Assembly: GCF_000801955.1 (NCBI RefSeq)
Contig: NZ_JSZO01000011.1
Coordinates: 234,674-298,673, forward strand
Direction: 5' to 3'
Length of the DNA stretch: 64,000 nt
DNA from: Ralstonia sp. A12
GTDB taxonomy: Bacteria > Pseudomonadota > Gammaproteobacteria > Burkholderiales > Burkholderiaceae
A program made the position numbers and the translations under genes. Position 1 is the first letter of the stretch. Each line of letters begins with the position of its first letter. The notes under the pieces were generated by a model. The model did no database searches. It was not told the origin of the DNA and saw only the letters and a program-made list of their open reading frames with translations. Positions 32,549 through 43,817 of the stretch are shown in pieces.

Positions 32549-33973
32549 ATGCACTCTTCCGAACAGAATCAGGTTTACGCGATCATCGATCAGCACGCGG
32601 CGCGTGCCCATGGGGCCAGTGCGGCATGGGCGCATTCAAGTCCATCGGAGCGCAGCGGATTGTTGCGCGCATTGGCCGATGCGCTTGACGCGCATGCGAG
32701 CGAACTCGCCGTGTTGGCCGACGAGGAAACGGGCCTCGGCAACGCACGGCTGATGGGCGAAATCGCTCGCACGTCTTTCCAGCTACGGGGCTTCGCGGAA
32801 GAAGTCCTGGCGCGAGTGCCCTATGCCAGGCTGGACGATGAAGCCATTCCCGGTCCGCCGCCGTCTGGGCGCCCGCATCTGACGCGAGTGCTGGTCCCGA
32901 TTGGTCCGATTGCCATGTTTGCGGCAAGCAACTTTCCGTTCGCGTTTTCTGTCCTGGGCGGTGATACGGCTTCGGCATTGGCGGCCGGCTGCCCGGTCAT
33001 CGTGAAACCGCACGCCGGGCATCCGCGGCTTTCGACTGCGGTTGCGCAGCTAGCGGCAGATGTCCTTCGAGCGCAAGGGGTAGAGGAGGGAGTGTTCTCC
33101 ATGCTCGATTGCGAGATGTCGCGCGACGCCAATATCTATCTGGTCAAGCATCCTCTTGTCGCTGGAGTCGCCTTCACGGGTTCCTATCAGGGCGGCGTGG
33201 CACTGTGGCGAGCCGCCAATGAACGGGAAATTCCGATTCCCTTCTTTGGCGAGCTTGGCTCGATCAACCCTGTGGTGGCGCTCCCGGCGGCGTTGCATCT
33301 GGATGTGGCTGGCCCGGCCAAGGCGTTGGCGGCGTCGATCCTGCAAGGTTGTGGGCAGTTCTGCACGAGCCCCGGGATTGTCGTCGTCGTCGATGACCAG
33401 CGCGGGCGCGAGTTCGTTGCTGCGCTGAGCGATGCGTTGTCGGGGCAATCGACGCATCGCATGCTGAGCCAAGACATCCGTAACGGTTTCGAAGACGCTG
33501 CTGCGCGTGTCAAGGCTAATGTCAACGTTCAGGTGGTCGTGCAGGGGGACGAAGCCGGCGCGGGCCCGGCCCCTCGGCTGTTCAGGGCGACCAGTGCCGC
33601 TTTCATCTCGGATCCAGGCCTTCACGAGGAAATGTTCGGGCCGGCAGCCGTGGTGGTGACGGTGCCATCCGCCAGCAAAATTCCGGACGTGCTTGCCGCG
33701 ATCAAGGGAACGCTTACCGTAACGATCTGGGGCGCCGACAGCGACAGTCGCGAAAATCGCGAGATCGTGCGGGCAGCTTTGAACATTGGTGGGCGTGTAC
33801 TGTTTTCTGGGGTGCCGACCGGGGTGTCCGTGACACGCGCGCAGCAACACGGTGGACCGTGGCCGGCTTCCACAGCGCCCCAAACCACGTCAGTCGGGTA
33901 CGCTGCATTGCAGCGCTTTCTCCGACCTGTAGCGCTTCAGGATGCGCCGGATTGGCTGCTCCAGATGGCATAA
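32549..33973 (+). CDS. Aldehyde dehydrogenase (NADP+), alpha-ketoglutarate semialdehyde dehydrogenase type
   Basis: 474 residues of the aldehyde dehydrogenase superfamily, in the branch that oxidises alpha-ketoglutarate semialdehyde to alpha-ketoglutarate. The catalytic cysteine is Cys272 in GQFCTSPG and the general base Glu235 in FGELGSINP. SNFPFAFSVLGGDTASALAAGCPV is the cofactor-side segment typical of this branch. The ATG at 32549 fits the family N-terminus but has no clear ribosome site; ATG 32486 is an alternative that would add 21 mostly hydrophobic residues. It lies 149 bp after the deaminase gene and completes the last two steps of hydroxyproline degradation. Confidence 0.87.
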   Translation: MHSSEQNQVYAIIDQHAARAHGASAAWAHSSPSERSGLLRALADALDAHASELAVLADEETGLGNARLMGEIARTSFQLRGFAEEVLARVPYARLDDEAIPGPPPSGRPHLTRVLVPIGPIAMFAASNFPFAFSVLGGDTASALAAGCPVIVKPHAGHPRLSTAVAQLAADVLRAQGVEEGVFSMLDCEMSRDANIYLVKHPLVAGVAFTGSYQGGVALWRAANEREIPIPFFGELGSINPVVALPAALHLDVAGPAKALAASILQGCGQFCTSPGIVVVVDDQRGREFVAALSDALSGQSTHRMLSQDIRNGFEDAAARVKANVNVQVVVQGDEAGAGPAPRLFRATSAAFISDPGLHEEMFGPAAVVVTVPSASKIPDVLAAIKGTLTVTIWGADSDSRENREIVRAALNIGGRVLFSGVPTGVSVTRAQQHGGPWPASTAPQTTSVGYAALQRFLRPVALQDAPDWLLQMA

Positions 33974-34011
33974 CCGTACGGTCAGCATCTCATCGGGAGG
34001 CATGCACATCG

Positions 34012-35028
34012 ATGTCGCAAACCGTCCAACTTTCGCTTGCGGAGGTACGTGAGCTTTCGCTCAACGTTCTGCAAGCGAACGGGTATTCCGAGGCGCACAG
34101 CAAGGCGATCGCAGAGGTGATCGTTGCAGGCCAGCGCGACGATTGCCAGTCCCACGGGCTGTATCGCCTGCTGGTGTGTGTTCATACCATTCGCCATGGG
34201 AAGGTCGATGGTCACTCGGTTCCTGAACTCGTCGACCAGGCGGCATCCATCGTCCGGGTCGATGCGCGCTTTGGCAACTCGCTGCTAGCGTTTCAGACTG
34301 GCCTGCCTCTCTTTGTCCAGAAGGCCCGGGCGTGCGGCCTGGCGGCCATGGCCATCAATCGCTGTTTTCATTTTTCTGCTCTTTGGCCGGAAGTGGAAAG
34401 GCTGGCGAGCGAAGGCCTGGTCGCGATGGCCATGACGCCCAGCCACGCTTGGGTGGCCCCCGCCGGTGGAAGCAAGCCGGTGTTCGGGACCAATCCCCTC
34501 GCGTTCGCCTGGCCGCGCCCAGGGAGGGCGCCATTCGTTTTCGATTTCGCGACCAGCGCGATTGCCAGGGGGGACATCGAGCTCCACCGCCGGCAAGGCA
34601 AGGCGTTGCAGGAAGGTTGGGCCATCGACACCGATGGCCACCCCACGACCGACCCCCTCGCTGCCCTGAAAGGAGCCATGCTGACGTTCGGGGGCCACAA
34701 GGGCTCGGCCTTGGCGGCGATGATCGAGTTGATGGCCGGGCCGCTGATCGGCGACATGACCAGCGCGGAGTCCATGGCGTTCGACGCAGGCGCGGGGGCC
34801 ACACCGTGTCACGGCGAACTGCTTCTGGCGCTGGATCCCAATGCCTTCCTGGGCGAGCGCGCCGGCGATTATCTGCAACGGGCCGAGGCCCTGTTCGAGG
34901 CCATCACGAGCCAGGGGGCGCGCTTGCCATCGCAGCGTCGCTACGCTGCACGTGCCAAGAGCGATGAGATGGGTGTTGAGGTGCCGCGAGCACTTTATGA
35001 AGACCTGCTCAAGCTGCTGCCTGCGTAG
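34012..35028 (+). CDS. Ldh2 family (malate/lactate/ureidoglycolate dehydrogenase-like) NAD(P)H oxidoreductase
   Basis: 338 residues of the Ldh2 family. The catalytic His lies in CQSHGLYRL (SHGxxR motif), and GGHKGSALAAMIE is the cofactor-binding segment. Members reduce delta-1-pyrroline-2-carboxylate to L-proline or oxidise malate, lactate or ureidoglycolate. Next to LhpC and a ketoglutarate-semialdehyde dehydrogenase, the pyrroline-2-carboxylate reductase role is most likely, as in trans-3-hydroxyproline use. No hydroxyproline epimerase, D-hydroxyproline oxidase or 3-hydroxyproline dehydratase is in the window. GGGAGG lies 11 bases before the ATG. The gene follows the aldehyde dehydrogenase by 38 bp. 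Confidence 0.85.
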   Translation: MSQTVQLSLAEVRELSLNVLQANGYSEAHSKAIAEVIVAGQRDDCQSHGLYRLLVCVHTIRHGKVDGHSVPELVDQAASIVRVDARFGNSLLAFQTGLPLFVQKARACGLAAMAINRCFHFSALWPEVERLASEGLVAMAMTPSHAWVAPAGGSKPVFGTNPLAFAWPRPGRAPFVFDFATSAIARGDIELHRRQGKALQEGWAIDTDGHPTTDPLAALKGAMLTFGGHKGSALAAMIELMAGPLIGDMTSAESMAFDAGAGATPCHGELLLALDPNAFLGERAGDYLQRAEALFEAITSQGARLPSQRRYAARAKSDEMGVEVPRALYEDLLKLLPA

Positions 35029-35055
35029 GGTCAATATGGAATCCAGAAAGCAAAA

Positions 35056-35078
35056 AGCCCGGCCTTGCAGGCTGGGCT
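35056..35078 (-). terminator. Probable terminator of pagL (minus strand)
   Basis: AGCCCGGCC (35056-35064) and GGCTGGGCT (35070-35078) pair with one G-T wobble around TTGCA. On the minus strand a run of five T follows (A-run 35052-35056). It lies between the convergent Ldh2 and pagL genes, so it can end the pagL transcript. Confidence 0.7.
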
Positions 35079-35114
35079 AAGTGCTGATGGCTGACAGAGA
35101 CGTCAAGCAGTGCC

Positions 35115-35142
35115 GTTCCTGGCATGAATCCCGGCCAGGAAC
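35115..35142. other. Stem-loop downstream of pagL
   Basis: GTTCCTGGC (35115-35123) and GCCAGGAAC (35134-35142) form a perfect 9-bp stem with a ten-base loop. No T-run follows, so it may protect an RNA 3' end rather than terminate transcription. Confidence 0.45.
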
Positions 35143-35162
35143 GTGACCGGTTGATCAACGGT

Positions 35163-35726
35163 TCAGAACGTGTAGCGCAAGTACAGCTCGTTCAGGTCCG
35201 TACCCGGGTTCGGGCGCTTGATCGACGCGTTCGAGAGGTGCTCGAAGCGATAGCCCATCTGGAACTGTTGCTTGCTGCCGAAGGCCACGCCCACGCCGAT
35301 CATGTCGGAGAACTGGAAGGCCGTGCTGAAGTTATGCTCATCCGACGTGCGGGTGTGCGACAGCAGACGCGGGCCGACGCCGGCCTCGATGAACGGTACC
35401 CACGAGCCACCGCGCTTTTCAATGCGGAACAGCGGCGTCACGCCAAACTCGGTCAGGTTCTGACGGTTGGTGCCCTTGGTCGAGCGCCATTGGCCCAGTG
35501 CCACTTCCCAGTCCAGGTTGACAAACCAGCCTTCCGGGTTGCCCCAGTGGAAGCCCGAATCGAAGTCCAGATCAACGCCGTACTTCTCAATGCCGTGGCG
35601 GTTGTCCTTGCCGTAGATGACGCGCACGGACGGATCGGCCTGGGCGGGCAGGGCAGCGAACAGCGAGGCGGCGCCGAGTGCGGCAGCCATCAGCTTGGCA
35701 GAGCGGGGAAGTGTCGATCGGATCAT
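35163..35726 (-). CDS. pagL: Lipid A 3-O-deacylase PagL
   Basis: 187 residues. A signal peptide (hydrophobic AAALGAASLFAAL, cleavage PAQA|DPS after residue 30) precedes an eight-stranded outer-membrane barrel. The catalytic residues of the family appear near the C-terminus: His and Ser in FEHLSNASIKRPNPG, and Glu in LNELYLRYTF, with the barrel ending in phenylalanine. PagL removes the 3-position acyl chain of lipid A. The start at 35726 is set by the signal peptide; no good ribosome site is present, and a longer frame upstream is unlikely. It is convergent with the Ldh2 gene and independent of the efflux operon behind it. Confidence 0.9.
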   Translation of the reverse strand: MIRSTLPRSAKLMAAALGAASLFAALPAQADPSVRVIYGKDNRHGIEKYGVDLDFDSGFHWGNPEGWFVNLDWEVALGQWRSTKGTNRQNLTEFGVTPLFRIEKRGGSWVPFIEAGVGPRLLSHTRTSDEHNFSTAFQFSDMIGVGVAFGSKQQFQMGYRFEHLSNASIKRPNPGTDLNELYLRYTF

Positions 35727-35947
35727 CAGAGAGAGCGGCAGAAGCGGTTGTGCAGCGCGCGATTTACGGCAACGGCAGCGGCCGGCCACGCGCGCAGCGG
35801 ACATGGCGGCAGACAAACAGACGACCGTGACAGCGATGGGGCTAACGCAATTTACGCGCCCAACGCAATCAGACTAGGCTTAAAAAATTCTGACGATTAT
35901 AGGGGGAATACCCGCGCTGCGTGTACGACCCTACGCACAAGGAGACA

Positions 35948-35978
35948 TTGCCGGCGGCGAAACGTCGACCGCCGGCAA
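35948..35978 (-). terminator. Probable terminator of the RND efflux operon
   Basis: TTGCCGGCGG (35948-35957) and CCGCCGGCAA (35969-35978) form a perfect 10-bp stem with an 11-base loop, 20 bp past the end of the last gene of the efflux operon. On the minus strand TGTCTCCTT follows, a weak T-run. Confidence 0.6.
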
Positions 35979-35998
35979 CAGAGAGGGGATGTAGGGAT

Positions 35999-37519
35999 TT
36001 ACTGTGCGGCAGGCGCAGAAGCGGGTTGCAGCGCAGCCTGGCCAACCACCGGCACTTCGCCGTGCCAGCCGCCGCCCAGCGCCTTGACCAGCAGGATCGC
36101 CGCCGAATATTGCTTGCCCTGCAGCGTGAGCAGCGTGCGCTCGGCGTTGTAGGCGGTTCCCTGCGCAGTGATCACGTCGAGGAAGCTGACGGTACCCGCG
36201 CGGTACCGGTTGAGGTTGAGTTGCGCGGCCTCCTGGGCGGCCTTGACCGCATCGGCTTGCACATCGAATTCCTTGGTCTGCCAGCGCAGGGCTGCCAGGT
36301 TGTCTTCAACGTCCTGGAACGCCCCGAGCACGGTTTGGCGATACGTGGCCACCGAGCCGTCATAGGCGGCGCCCGCCTTGTCCAGGGCGGCCGAGCGTGC
36401 GCCACCATCGAACAGCGTCGCAGCCAGTGTCGGGCCAATCGACCAGATGCGGCTGGGCAGCGTTGCCAGGCGCGAGAGCGTGTTGACCGAGAGTCCGGCC
36501 GAGGCGCCGAGCGTGAGCGTCGGGAAGAAGGCCGCCTTGGCCACGCCGATCTGCGCGTTGGCGGCTGCCATGCGGCGCTCGGCTGCGGCCACGTCGGGGC
36601 GGCGCTCCAGCACGGCGGACGGAATCTCCAGCGGAATACTGGGCAGCGTCGGCAGTTCGTAGACGTTGGTTGCCTTTGACGGTGCCAGCGAGAACTCCGC
36701 CGGCGGTTTGCCGATCAGCACGGCAATCGCGTGTTCGAGCTGGGCGCGCGTGACTTCGGTGTCCAGCAGCAACGCTTGTGCCTGCTTGAGCTGCGTTTGC
36801 GCGGTCAGCACATCGGAGCGCTGCGCCACGCCCACGGCGTACTGGTTTTCCGTGAGCTTCAGGAAGCGCTCATAGTCGGCCACGGTACGCTGCAGAACGG
36901 CCTTCTGCGTATCCGTGACCAGCAATTGAAAATAGTCCTGCGCCAGCGTGGCTTGCGCTGAGAGCAGGGCGGACGACAGGTCTCCCGCGCTGGCTTGGGC
37001 ACTGGCCTTGTTGGACTCCACGTTGCGGCGGACGCTGCCCCACAGATCCAGCTCCCAGCTCGCGTTGAGTGACAGGCTCTGCGAGTTCTGCAGGCTCGGG
37101 TTGCCGACCGACAGGCTGCCGTCCGGGTTGACCGTGGTACGCACCGAACGGCTACGCGTGGCCGACGCACTGGCACCGAGCGTCGGGAAGAACGCTGCCT
37201 GTGCCGATTGCACCAGCGCCTGCGCCTGGCGGTACTGTGCTTCCGCCACCGCGATGTTCTGGTTGGCCGCCGCCACCTGTTCTTCCAGCGCGTTCAACTG
37301 CGGATCGTTGAAGATCTCCCACCACTTGCCGCGGGCAATGGCGTCATTGGGCGTGGCGACTTTCCAGTCGCCGGCTTCCTTGTACTGCTGCGGCACCTCG
37401 GTATCGGGGCGCTTGTAGTCGGGGCCGACCGCACAGGCGGTCACGAGCGCGCAGGCGGCCAGCGCAAGCATGCGCGGCAGCAGGCGGGGTGTGCGGTGGG
37501 CTTGGGTGCCTCTTGTCAT
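35999..37519 (-). CDS. Outer-membrane factor lipoprotein of an RND efflux system (NodT/OpmB family)
   Basis: 506 residues. The lipobox VTAC (lipid-modified Cys29) is followed by [14 protein letters not shown], the standard NodT-family mature start. Two OEP repeats follow, each with long helices and beta-strand pairs ([23 protein letters not shown]; the second with [24 protein letters not shown]). Three such subunits form the outer-membrane channel of a tripartite pump. The start overlaps the stop of the second RND gene by four bases, so it is translated with the operon. A stem-loop follows its stop. Equivalent to OpmB of the MuxABC-OpmB system. Confidence 0.93.
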   Translation of the reverse strand: MTRGTQAHRTPRLLPRMLALAACALVTACAVGPDYKRPDTEVPQQYKEAGDWKVATPNDAIARGKWWEIFNDPQLNALEEQVAAANQNIAVAEAQYRQAQALVQSAQAAFFPTLGASASATRSRSVRTTVNPDGSLSVGNPSLQNSQSLSLNASWELDLWGSVRRNVESNKASAQASAGDLSSALLSAQATLAQDYFQLLVTDTQKAVLQRTVADYERFLKLTENQYAVGVAQRSDVLTAQTQLKQAQALLLDTEVTRAQLEHAIAVLIGKPPAEFSLAPSKATNVYELPTLPSIPLEIPSAVLERRPDVAAAERRMAAANAQIGVAKAAFFPTLTLGASAGLSVNTLSRLATLPSRIWSIGPTLAATLFDGGARSAALDKAGAAYDGSVATYRQTVLGAFQDVEDNLAALRWQTKEFDVQADAVKAAQEAAQLNLNRYRAGTVSFLDVITAQGTAYNAERTLLTLQGKQYSAAILLVKALGGGWHGEVPVVGQAALQPASAPAAQ

Positions 37520-40500
37520 GTCGAGCTTCCTTGCGAATCCAAACTGGGCAACGGTGCGTCTTTACTGCGACCGGCGCGGCGCAGGCGCAGGCGGTCCAGC
37601 GCCAGATAGACCACCGGCGTGGTGTAGAGCGTCAGGATCTGGCTGACCAGCAGCCCGCCGACGATGGAGATCCCCAGCGGCGTGCGCAGCTCCGCGCCGT
37701 CGCCGTGGCCGAGCGCGAGGGGCAGGGCGCCGAGCAGGGCGGCCATCGTCGTCATCAGGATCGGCCGGAAGCGCAGCACGCAGGCGTGGAAGATCGCATC
37801 CGCCGGGCTCATGCCCTGGCTGCGCTCCGCCTCAAGCGCGAAGTCGATCATCATGATCGCGTTCTTCTTGACGATGCCGATCAGCAGGATCACGCCGATC
37901 AGCGCGATGATCGAGAAGTCCGTATCGGTAATGATCAGCGCCAGCAGCGCCCCCACACCGGCTGACGGCAGTGTCGAGAGAATCGTGATCGGGTGCACGT
38001 AGCTCTCATACAGCACGCCCAGCACGATGTAGATGGTGATGAGCGCAAACAGGATCAGCACCGGCTGGCTGGAGAGCGAATCCTGGAATGCCTTGGCGGT
38101 GCCTTGGAAGCTGCCGTGCACCGAAGTCGGCACGCCGATGCGGTCCATGGTGTCCTGAATGTCCCGCGTCGCGCCCGATAGCGACGCCCCGGGCGCCAGG
38201 TTGAACGAGATCGTGCTGGCCGCGAATTGCCCCTGGTGGTTGACAGCCAGGGCCGTACTGGTGGGCTCGTAGTGCGAGAAGGTGGACAGCGGCACCTGCG
38301 TGCCCGACGACGTGATGACGTAGATGTCGCGCAGGCCTTCTGGGTTCTGCCAGTACTGCGGTGCGGCCTCCATCACCACCCGGTACTGGTTGAGCGGGTT
38401 GTAGATGGTCGATACCTGACGCTGACCGAATGCATCGTTCAACGCGTTGTCAATATCAGCCGGATTGATGCCGAGCGACTTGGCCTTGTCGCGATCGATC
38501 ACAAGCGAGGTCTGCAGGCCCTTGTCCTGCGTATCGGTGTTGACGTCCGTCAGCGATTTCACCTGCGTGAGCGCCTGCTTGATCTTCGGATCCCATTCGC
38601 GCAGCTCGTTCAGGTCGTCCGCCTGCAGCGTGTACTGATACTGCGCGTTGCTGGCGCGGCCGCCTACGCGGATGTCCTGTACCGATTGCAGGAACAGCGT
38701 TGCGCCGGGCTCCTGTGCGAGCTTGCCACGCAACCGGTTGATGACATGGTCGGCCGACAGCTTGCGCTCGGCCAGCGGCTTGAGCTGCAGGAACATCTGC
38801 CCGGTGTTGCGCTGGCTGCCGCCCGTGAAGCCCACCACGTTCTCTACCGCGGGGTCTTGCCGCACGATGGTGATGAAGTCCGTCAGCTTGGTGCGCATCG
38901 CCTGGAACGAGATCGCCTGGTCAGCCTGGATGAAACCGATCACGCGGCCCGTGTCCTGCTGCGGGAAGAAGCCCTTGGGCACGATGATGTACAGATAGAC
39001 GTTCAGGCACACCGTGGCAAACAGGATCAGCAGCGTGAGCCAGCTATGGCGCAGCGCCCAGGCCAGCGAGTTGCGGTAGATGTCGAGCAGGAAGGTGAAG
39101 AAGCCCTCGGTCTTGCGGTGGAACCAGCCGTACTCCTCTTCATTGGCGGGCTTGAGCAGCCGTGCACACATCATCGGCGTGGTGGTGAGCGAGACCACCA
39201 GCGACACCAGGATGGCCACCGACAGCGTGACCGCAAACTCGCGGAACAACCGCCCGACAATGCCGCCCATCAGCAGCAGCGGAATGAACACGGCAATCAG
39301 CGAGAAGCTCATCGATACGACCGTGAAGCCGACCTCGCGCGCGCCCTTGAGCGCCGCCTGCATCGGCCGCATGCCGTTCTCGATGTGGCGCGAGACGTTT
39401 TCCAGCACCACGATGGCATCGTCGACCACGAAGCCGGTCGCCACCGTCAGCGCCATGAGCGAGAGGTTGTCGAGGCTGTAGCCGCACAGGTACATCACCC
39501 CGAACGTGCCGATCAGCGACACCGGCACCGCCACGCTCGGGATGAGCGTGGCCCGCACGTTACGCAAGAACAGGAACACCACCATGATCACCAGCGCAAT
39601 CGACAGCACCAGCGTGCGCTCCACGTCCTTGAGCGAAGCGCGAATGGTGGGGGTGCGGTCCATCATCACGTCCAGGTTGATCTGGGCGGGAATGGTGTTG
39701 CGCAGATAGGGCAGGGTCTCGTTGATGGCATCGACGGTGTCGATGATGTTGGCGCCCGGCTGCCGGCTGATGATCAGCAGGACCGACGCCTTGCCGTTGG
39801 CCGAGCCATAGTTGCGGATGTCCTGCACGCCATCGGTCACGTCTGCCACATCGGACAGCCGCACCGGTGCGCCGTTGTTGTACGCGATGATCAGCGGCTT
39901 GTACTCGGCGGCCTTCTTGGCCTGATCGTTGGCGAAGATCGTCCACACCCGGTCGCCGGATTCCACCATGCCCTTGGGCCGGTTGGCGTTGGTGGAGGTG
40001 ATGATGGTGCGCACGGTCTCCATCGAAATGCCGTACTTGTTCAACGCCGTCGGGTTCAGCTCCACGCGCACCGCCGGCAGCGAAGCGCCGCCGATGGTCA
40101 CCTGGCCCACACCCGAGATCTGCGACAGCTTCTGCGCCAGGATGCTCGACGCGGCGTCGTACAGCTCACCGCGCGACATGGTGTCGGACGTGAGCCCCAG
40201 GATCATGATCGGCGCGTCGGCCGGGTTGACCTTGCGATACGTCGGGTTGCTCGGCAGACCCGAGGGCAGCAGGCTGCGCGACGCGTTGATGGCGGCCTGC
40301 ACATCGCGTGCCGCGCCATCAATGTCACGCGACAGATCAAACTGCAGCGTGATGCGCGACGAGCCCAGTGAGCTGGACGACGTCATCTCCGTAATGCCGG
40401 CAATGCGACCGAGGGAACGTTCCAGCGGCGTGGCCACGGTGGCGGCCATCGTCTCGGGGCTGGCACCGGGCAGCGATGCACTGACCGAGATGGTTGGAAA

Positions 40501-40623
40501 ATCCACCTGCGGCAGCGGGGACACCGGCAGCAACCGGAACGCCGCCATGCCTGCCAGCGCCACGCCAATGGTCAGCAGCGCCGTAGCAACCGGCCGCGCG
40601 ATAAAGGTGGCGGACAGGTTCAT
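37516..40623 (-). CDS. mdtC: RND efflux inner-membrane pump, MdtC/MuxC type
   Basis: 1035 residues with the RND layout: helix 1, a large periplasmic porter/docking loop, helices 2-7, a second loop and helices 8-12. [28 protein letters not shown] is the usual N-terminus (shown here only as a position marker, residues 8-20 [13 protein letters not shown]). The proton-relay aspartates are in [14 protein letters not shown]. It is the second of two different RND pumps in this operon and pairs with the preceding gene to form the hetero-trimer seen for MdtBC. Start and stop overlap its neighbours by four bases on each side. Exports bile-salt-like compounds, novobiocin or similar in known homologues; substrates here are unknown. 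Confidence 0.93.
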   Translation of the reverse strand: MNLSATFIARPVATALLTIGVALAGMAAFRLLPVSPLPQVDFPTISVSASLPGASPETMAATVATPLERSLGRIAGITEMTSSSSLGSSRITLQFDLSRDIDGAARDVQAAINASRSLLPSGLPSNPTYRKVNPADAPIMILGLTSDTMSRGELYDAASSILAQKLSQISGVGQVTIGGASLPAVRVELNPTALNKYGISMETVRTIITSTNANRPKGMVESGDRVWTIFANDQAKKAAEYKPLIIAYNNGAPVRLSDVADVTDGVQDIRNYGSANGKASVLLIISRQPGANIIDTVDAINETLPYLRNTIPAQINLDVMMDRTPTIRASLKDVERTLVLSIALVIMVVFLFLRNVRATLIPSVAVPVSLIGTFGVMYLCGYSLDNLSLMALTVATGFVVDDAIVVLENVSRHIENGMRPMQAALKGAREVGFTVVSMSFSLIAVFIPLLLMGGIVGRLFREFAVTLSVAILVSLVVSLTTTPMMCARLLKPANEEEYGWFHRKTEGFFTFLLDIYRNSLAWALRHSWLTLLILFATVCLNVYLYIIVPKGFFPQQDTGRVIGFIQADQAISFQAMRTKLTDFITIVRQDPAVENVVGFTGGSQRNTGQMFLQLKPLAERKLSADHVINRLRGKLAQEPGATLFLQSVQDIRVGGRASNAQYQYTLQADDLNELREWDPKIKQALTQVKSLTDVNTDTQDKGLQTSLVIDRDKAKSLGINPADIDNALNDAFGQRQVSTIYNPLNQYRVVMEAAPQYWQNPEGLRDIYVITSSGTQVPLSTFSHYEPTSTALAVNHQGQFAASTISFNLAPGASLSGATRDIQDTMDRIGVPTSVHGSFQGTAKAFQDSLSSQPVLILFALITIYIVLGVLYESYVHPITILSTLPSAGVGALLALIITDTDFSIIALIGVILLIGIVKKNAIMMIDFALEAERSQGMSPADAIFHACVLRFRPILMTTMAALLGALPLALGHGDGAELRTPLGISIVGGLLVSQILTLYTTPVVYLALDRLRLRRAGRSKDAPLPSLDSQGSST

Positions 40624-43600
40624 GACTGGCTGCCGTGTTGATCGGCGCCCGGCGTGCCGTGGCCACGGGCGGCGGCGCGGCGTTCACGCCAGTTGCGCAG
40701 GCGCAGGCCCAGGCTGTCGAACGCCAGGTAGATGACCGGCGTGGTAAACAGTGTCAGCACTTGGCTGACCAGCAGGCCGCCCACCATCGTGATCCCCAGC
40801 GGCTGGCGCAGCTCCGAGCCCACACCTGTGCCCAGCATCAGCGGCAGCGCGCCCAGCAGGGCTGCCATGGTCGTCATCAGAATGGGGCGGAAGCGCAGCA
40901 GACACGCTTGATAGATGGCGTCGCGCGGTTTCATGCCTTGCTCGCGCTCGGCCTCCAGCGCGAAGTCGATCATCATGATCGCGTTCTTCTTGACAATACC
41001 GATCAGCAGGATGATCCCGATGATCCCAATGATGCCCATGTCCTTGCCGGCAACCAGCAACGACAGCAGCGCGCCGACACCGGCCGAGGGCAGCGTCGAC
41101 AGGATCGTCACCGGATGGATGGTGCTTTCGTACAGCACGCCCAGCACGATGTACATCGTGATGATGGCGGCCAGAATCAGCCACAACTGGTTGGACAGGG
41201 CGGCCTGGAAGGCCAGCGCCGCACCCTGGAAGCTGGTCGCCATGCTGAGCGGCAGGCCGATTTCCTGCTCGACGGCCTTGATGGTCTCAACGGCCGCACC
41301 CAGTGATGCACCCGGCGCCACGTTGAACGAGATCGTGGCCGACGGGAACTGGCCCTGGTGATTCACCACCAGCGAGCCCGGTTGCTCGACCACCGTGGCA
41401 AAGGCGCCCAGCGGAATCTGTTGCACGCCTGATCCGCCGGTGCCGCTGGAAGGCACGTGCAGGTCGTACAGCGATTGCGGGCCGGCGTGCATGCCCGGGT
41501 CGTTCTCCAGCACCACGCGGTACTGGTTCGACTGCGTGAAGATGGTCGACACCAGCCGCTGGCCGTAGGCGCTGTACAGCGCGCTGTCGACCGCCGCCAT
41601 CGTGATGCCGTAGACGGCCGCCTTGTCGCGGTCCACCTGCACGTAGGCGCGCAGGCCGTTGTCCTGCAAGTCGCTCGCCACGTCGCGCAGCTCGTGTGTC
41701 TGCTTCAGGCGCTCGACCAGCTTGGGCACCCACTTCGACAGGTTGGCCGGGTCCGGGTCCTCCACCGTGAACTGGTATTGCGTGCGGCTGACGCGGTCTT
41801 CAATCGTCAAGTCCTGCACCGGCTGCATGTACAGCGAGATCCCTGCCACCTTGGCCAGCTCGGGCTGCAGACGCTGGATGATCTCGCTCGCATCGGCGTC
41901 GCGCTCGTCCTTCGGCTTCAGGTTGATCAGCATGCGGCCGCTGTTGAGCGTGGTGTTCGTGCCATCCACGCCAATGAACGACGACAGGCTTTCCACCGCC
42001 GGGTCTTTCAGCACCACCTCGGCCAGCTTCTGCTGCCGCTCGGCCATGGCCGAGAACGAGATCGACTGCGAAGCATCCGAGATGCCCTGGATCACCCCCG
42101 TGTCCTGCACCGGGAAGAAGCCCTTGGGCACCACCACGTACAGCACACCCGTCAGCACCAGCGTGCCGATGGCGACCAGCAGCGTGCTCTTCTGGCGGTC
42201 GAGCACCCACTGCAGCATGCGGCCATACTGGGCGATTACCTTGTCGAAGAACCCGCCGGCGGCGTGGTAGAACCAGGTCTGTTCGGCCTCGGGAATATGG
42301 CGGAGCAGGCGCGCGCACATCATCGGCGTGAGCGTGAGCGACACCACCGCCGAGATCAAAATCGACACCGCCAGCGTGATGGCGAACTCGCGGAAGAGAC
42401 GCCCCACCACGTCGCCCATGAACAGCAGCGGAATCAGCACCGCAATCAGCGAGAAGGTGAGCGAGATGATGGTGAAGCCGATCTGCTTGGAGCCCTTGAG
42501 CGCGGCCTCCATGGGCGGATCGCCCTCTTCAATGTAGCGGGCGATGTTCTCGATGACGACGATGGCGTCGTCCACCACGAAACCGGTGGCGATGGTCAAC
42601 GCCATCAGCGTCAGGTTGTTGATCGAGAACCCGGCCATGTACATCACGCCAAACGTGCCCACCAGCGACAGCGGCACCGCTGCGGCCGGAATGAACGTGG
42701 CCGGCACGTTGCGCAGGAACAGGAAGATCACCATCACCACCAGCGCCACGGCCAGCAACAGCTCGAACTGCACGTCGGACACCGATGCGCGGATGGTGGT
42801 AGTGCGGTCTGTCAGCACGGCCACCTCCACGTTGCCGGGCAGCGTGTCCTTCAACTGCGGCAGCAGCGCCTTGGCGCGGTTCACCACCTCGATCACGTTG
42901 GCACCCGGCTGGCGCTGCACGTTCAGGATGATGGCGGGCGTGCTGTTGGCCCAGGCGGCCAGCTTGCTGTTCTCGGCAGCATCGATGACCTGCGCCACGT
43001 CGCTCAAGCGGATGGGCGCGCCGTTCTTGTAGGCGACGATCATCTTGTTGTATTCGGCAGCGGACTTGAGCTGGTCGTTGGCGTCAATCGTGGACGCGCG
43101 CATCGGGCCGTCAAAGCTGCCCTTGGCGCCATTCACGTTGGCCGTGCCGATGGCGGTGCGGATGTCGTCGATCGACAGCCCCAGTGCCGCCAGCGCCGAT
43201 GTATTGGCCTGGATGCGCACAGCAGGCCGCTGGCCGCCGCTGATGCTCACCAGGCCAATGCCCGGCAGTTGCGAAAGCTTTTGTGCGATGCGCGTGTCGA
43301 CCAGGTCTTCCAGCTTGGGCAACGGCATCGTCTTGGAGGTGATCGCCAGCGTCAGGATTGGCGCGTCGGCCGGGTTGACCTTGCTGTAGATCGGCGGCAT
43401 CGGCAGGTCGCTCGGTAGCAGGTTGCCGGCTGCGTTGATGGCCGCCTGTACTTCCTGCTCGCCAATGTCGAGCGAGAGCGACAGATCAAACTGCAGCGTG
43501 ATGACCGAGGCACCGCCCGAGCTGGACGACGTCATCTGCTTCAGGCCCGGCATCTGGCCGAACTGCCGCTCCAGCGGCGCGGTGATGGACGACGTCATCA

Positions 43601-43772
43601 CGTCCGGGCTTGCGCCCGGGTACAGCGTCGTCACCTGGATGGTCGGGTAGTCGACCTCGGGCAGCGCAGAGAGCGGCAGCATCCGGTATGCCACCAGGCC
43701 CGACAGCAGGATGGCGACCATCAGCAGGGTGGTCGCCACGGGCCGGAGGATAAACAATCGAGAGGGATTCAT
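40620..43772 (-). CDS. mdtB: RND efflux inner-membrane pump, MdtB/MuxB type
   Basis: 1050 residues with the full RND layout of two six-helix halves and two periplasmic loops. The N-terminus [19 protein letters not shown] and the proton-relay [18 protein letters not shown] are characteristic. In MdtBC pumps the B subunit, not the C subunit, usually carries proton translocation and the C subunit binds drug; both appear intact here. The stop overlaps the start of the mdtC gene (ATGA), which implies coupled translation in the 2:1 complex. It lies 45 bp after the membrane-fusion gene. Inner membrane. Confidence 0.93.
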   Translation of the reverse strand: MNPSRLFILRPVATTLLMVAILLSGLVAYRMLPLSALPEVDYPTIQVTTLYPGASPDVMTSSITAPLERQFGQMPGLKQMTSSSSGGASVITLQFDLSLSLDIGEQEVQAAINAAGNLLPSDLPMPPIYSKVNPADAPILTLAITSKTMPLPKLEDLVDTRIAQKLSQLPGIGLVSISGGQRPAVRIQANTSALAALGLSIDDIRTAIGTANVNGAKGSFDGPMRASTIDANDQLKSAAEYNKMIVAYKNGAPIRLSDVAQVIDAAENSKLAAWANSTPAIILNVQRQPGANVIEVVNRAKALLPQLKDTLPGNVEVAVLTDRTTTIRASVSDVQFELLLAVALVVMVIFLFLRNVPATFIPAAAVPLSLVGTFGVMYMAGFSINNLTLMALTIATGFVVDDAIVVIENIARYIEEGDPPMEAALKGSKQIGFTIISLTFSLIAVLIPLLFMGDVVGRLFREFAITLAVSILISAVVSLTLTPMMCARLLRHIPEAEQTWFYHAAGGFFDKVIAQYGRMLQWVLDRQKSTLLVAIGTLVLTGVLYVVVPKGFFPVQDTGVIQGISDASQSISFSAMAERQQKLAEVVLKDPAVESLSSFIGVDGTNTTLNSGRMLINLKPKDERDADASEIIQRLQPELAKVAGISLYMQPVQDLTIEDRVSRTQYQFTVEDPDPANLSKWVPKLVERLKQTHELRDVASDLQDNGLRAYVQVDRDKAAVYGITMAAVDSALYSAYGQRLVSTIFTQSNQYRVVLENDPGMHAGPQSLYDLHVPSSGTGGSGVQQIPLGAFATVVEQPGSLVVNHQGQFPSATISFNVAPGASLGAAVETIKAVEQEIGLPLSMATSFQGAALAFQAALSNQLWLILAAIITMYIVLGVLYESTIHPVTILSTLPSAGVGALLSLLVAGKDMGIIGIIGIILLIGIVKKNAIMMIDFALEAEREQGMKPRDAIYQACLLRFRPILMTTMAALLGALPLMLGTGVGSELRQPLGITMVGGLLVSQVLTLFTTPVIYLAFDSLGLRLRNWRERRAAARGHGTPGADQHGSQS

Positions 43773-43817
43773 GCCAGCTCGGAACAGAAGACTTCGTCAG
43801 GCGGATGTGCGCGGCGC

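Noticed and set aside
38227..40371. A 714-residue plus-strand open frame opposite mdtC
   Set aside because: It is a shadow of the RND pump gene; the plus-strand reading has no domain.
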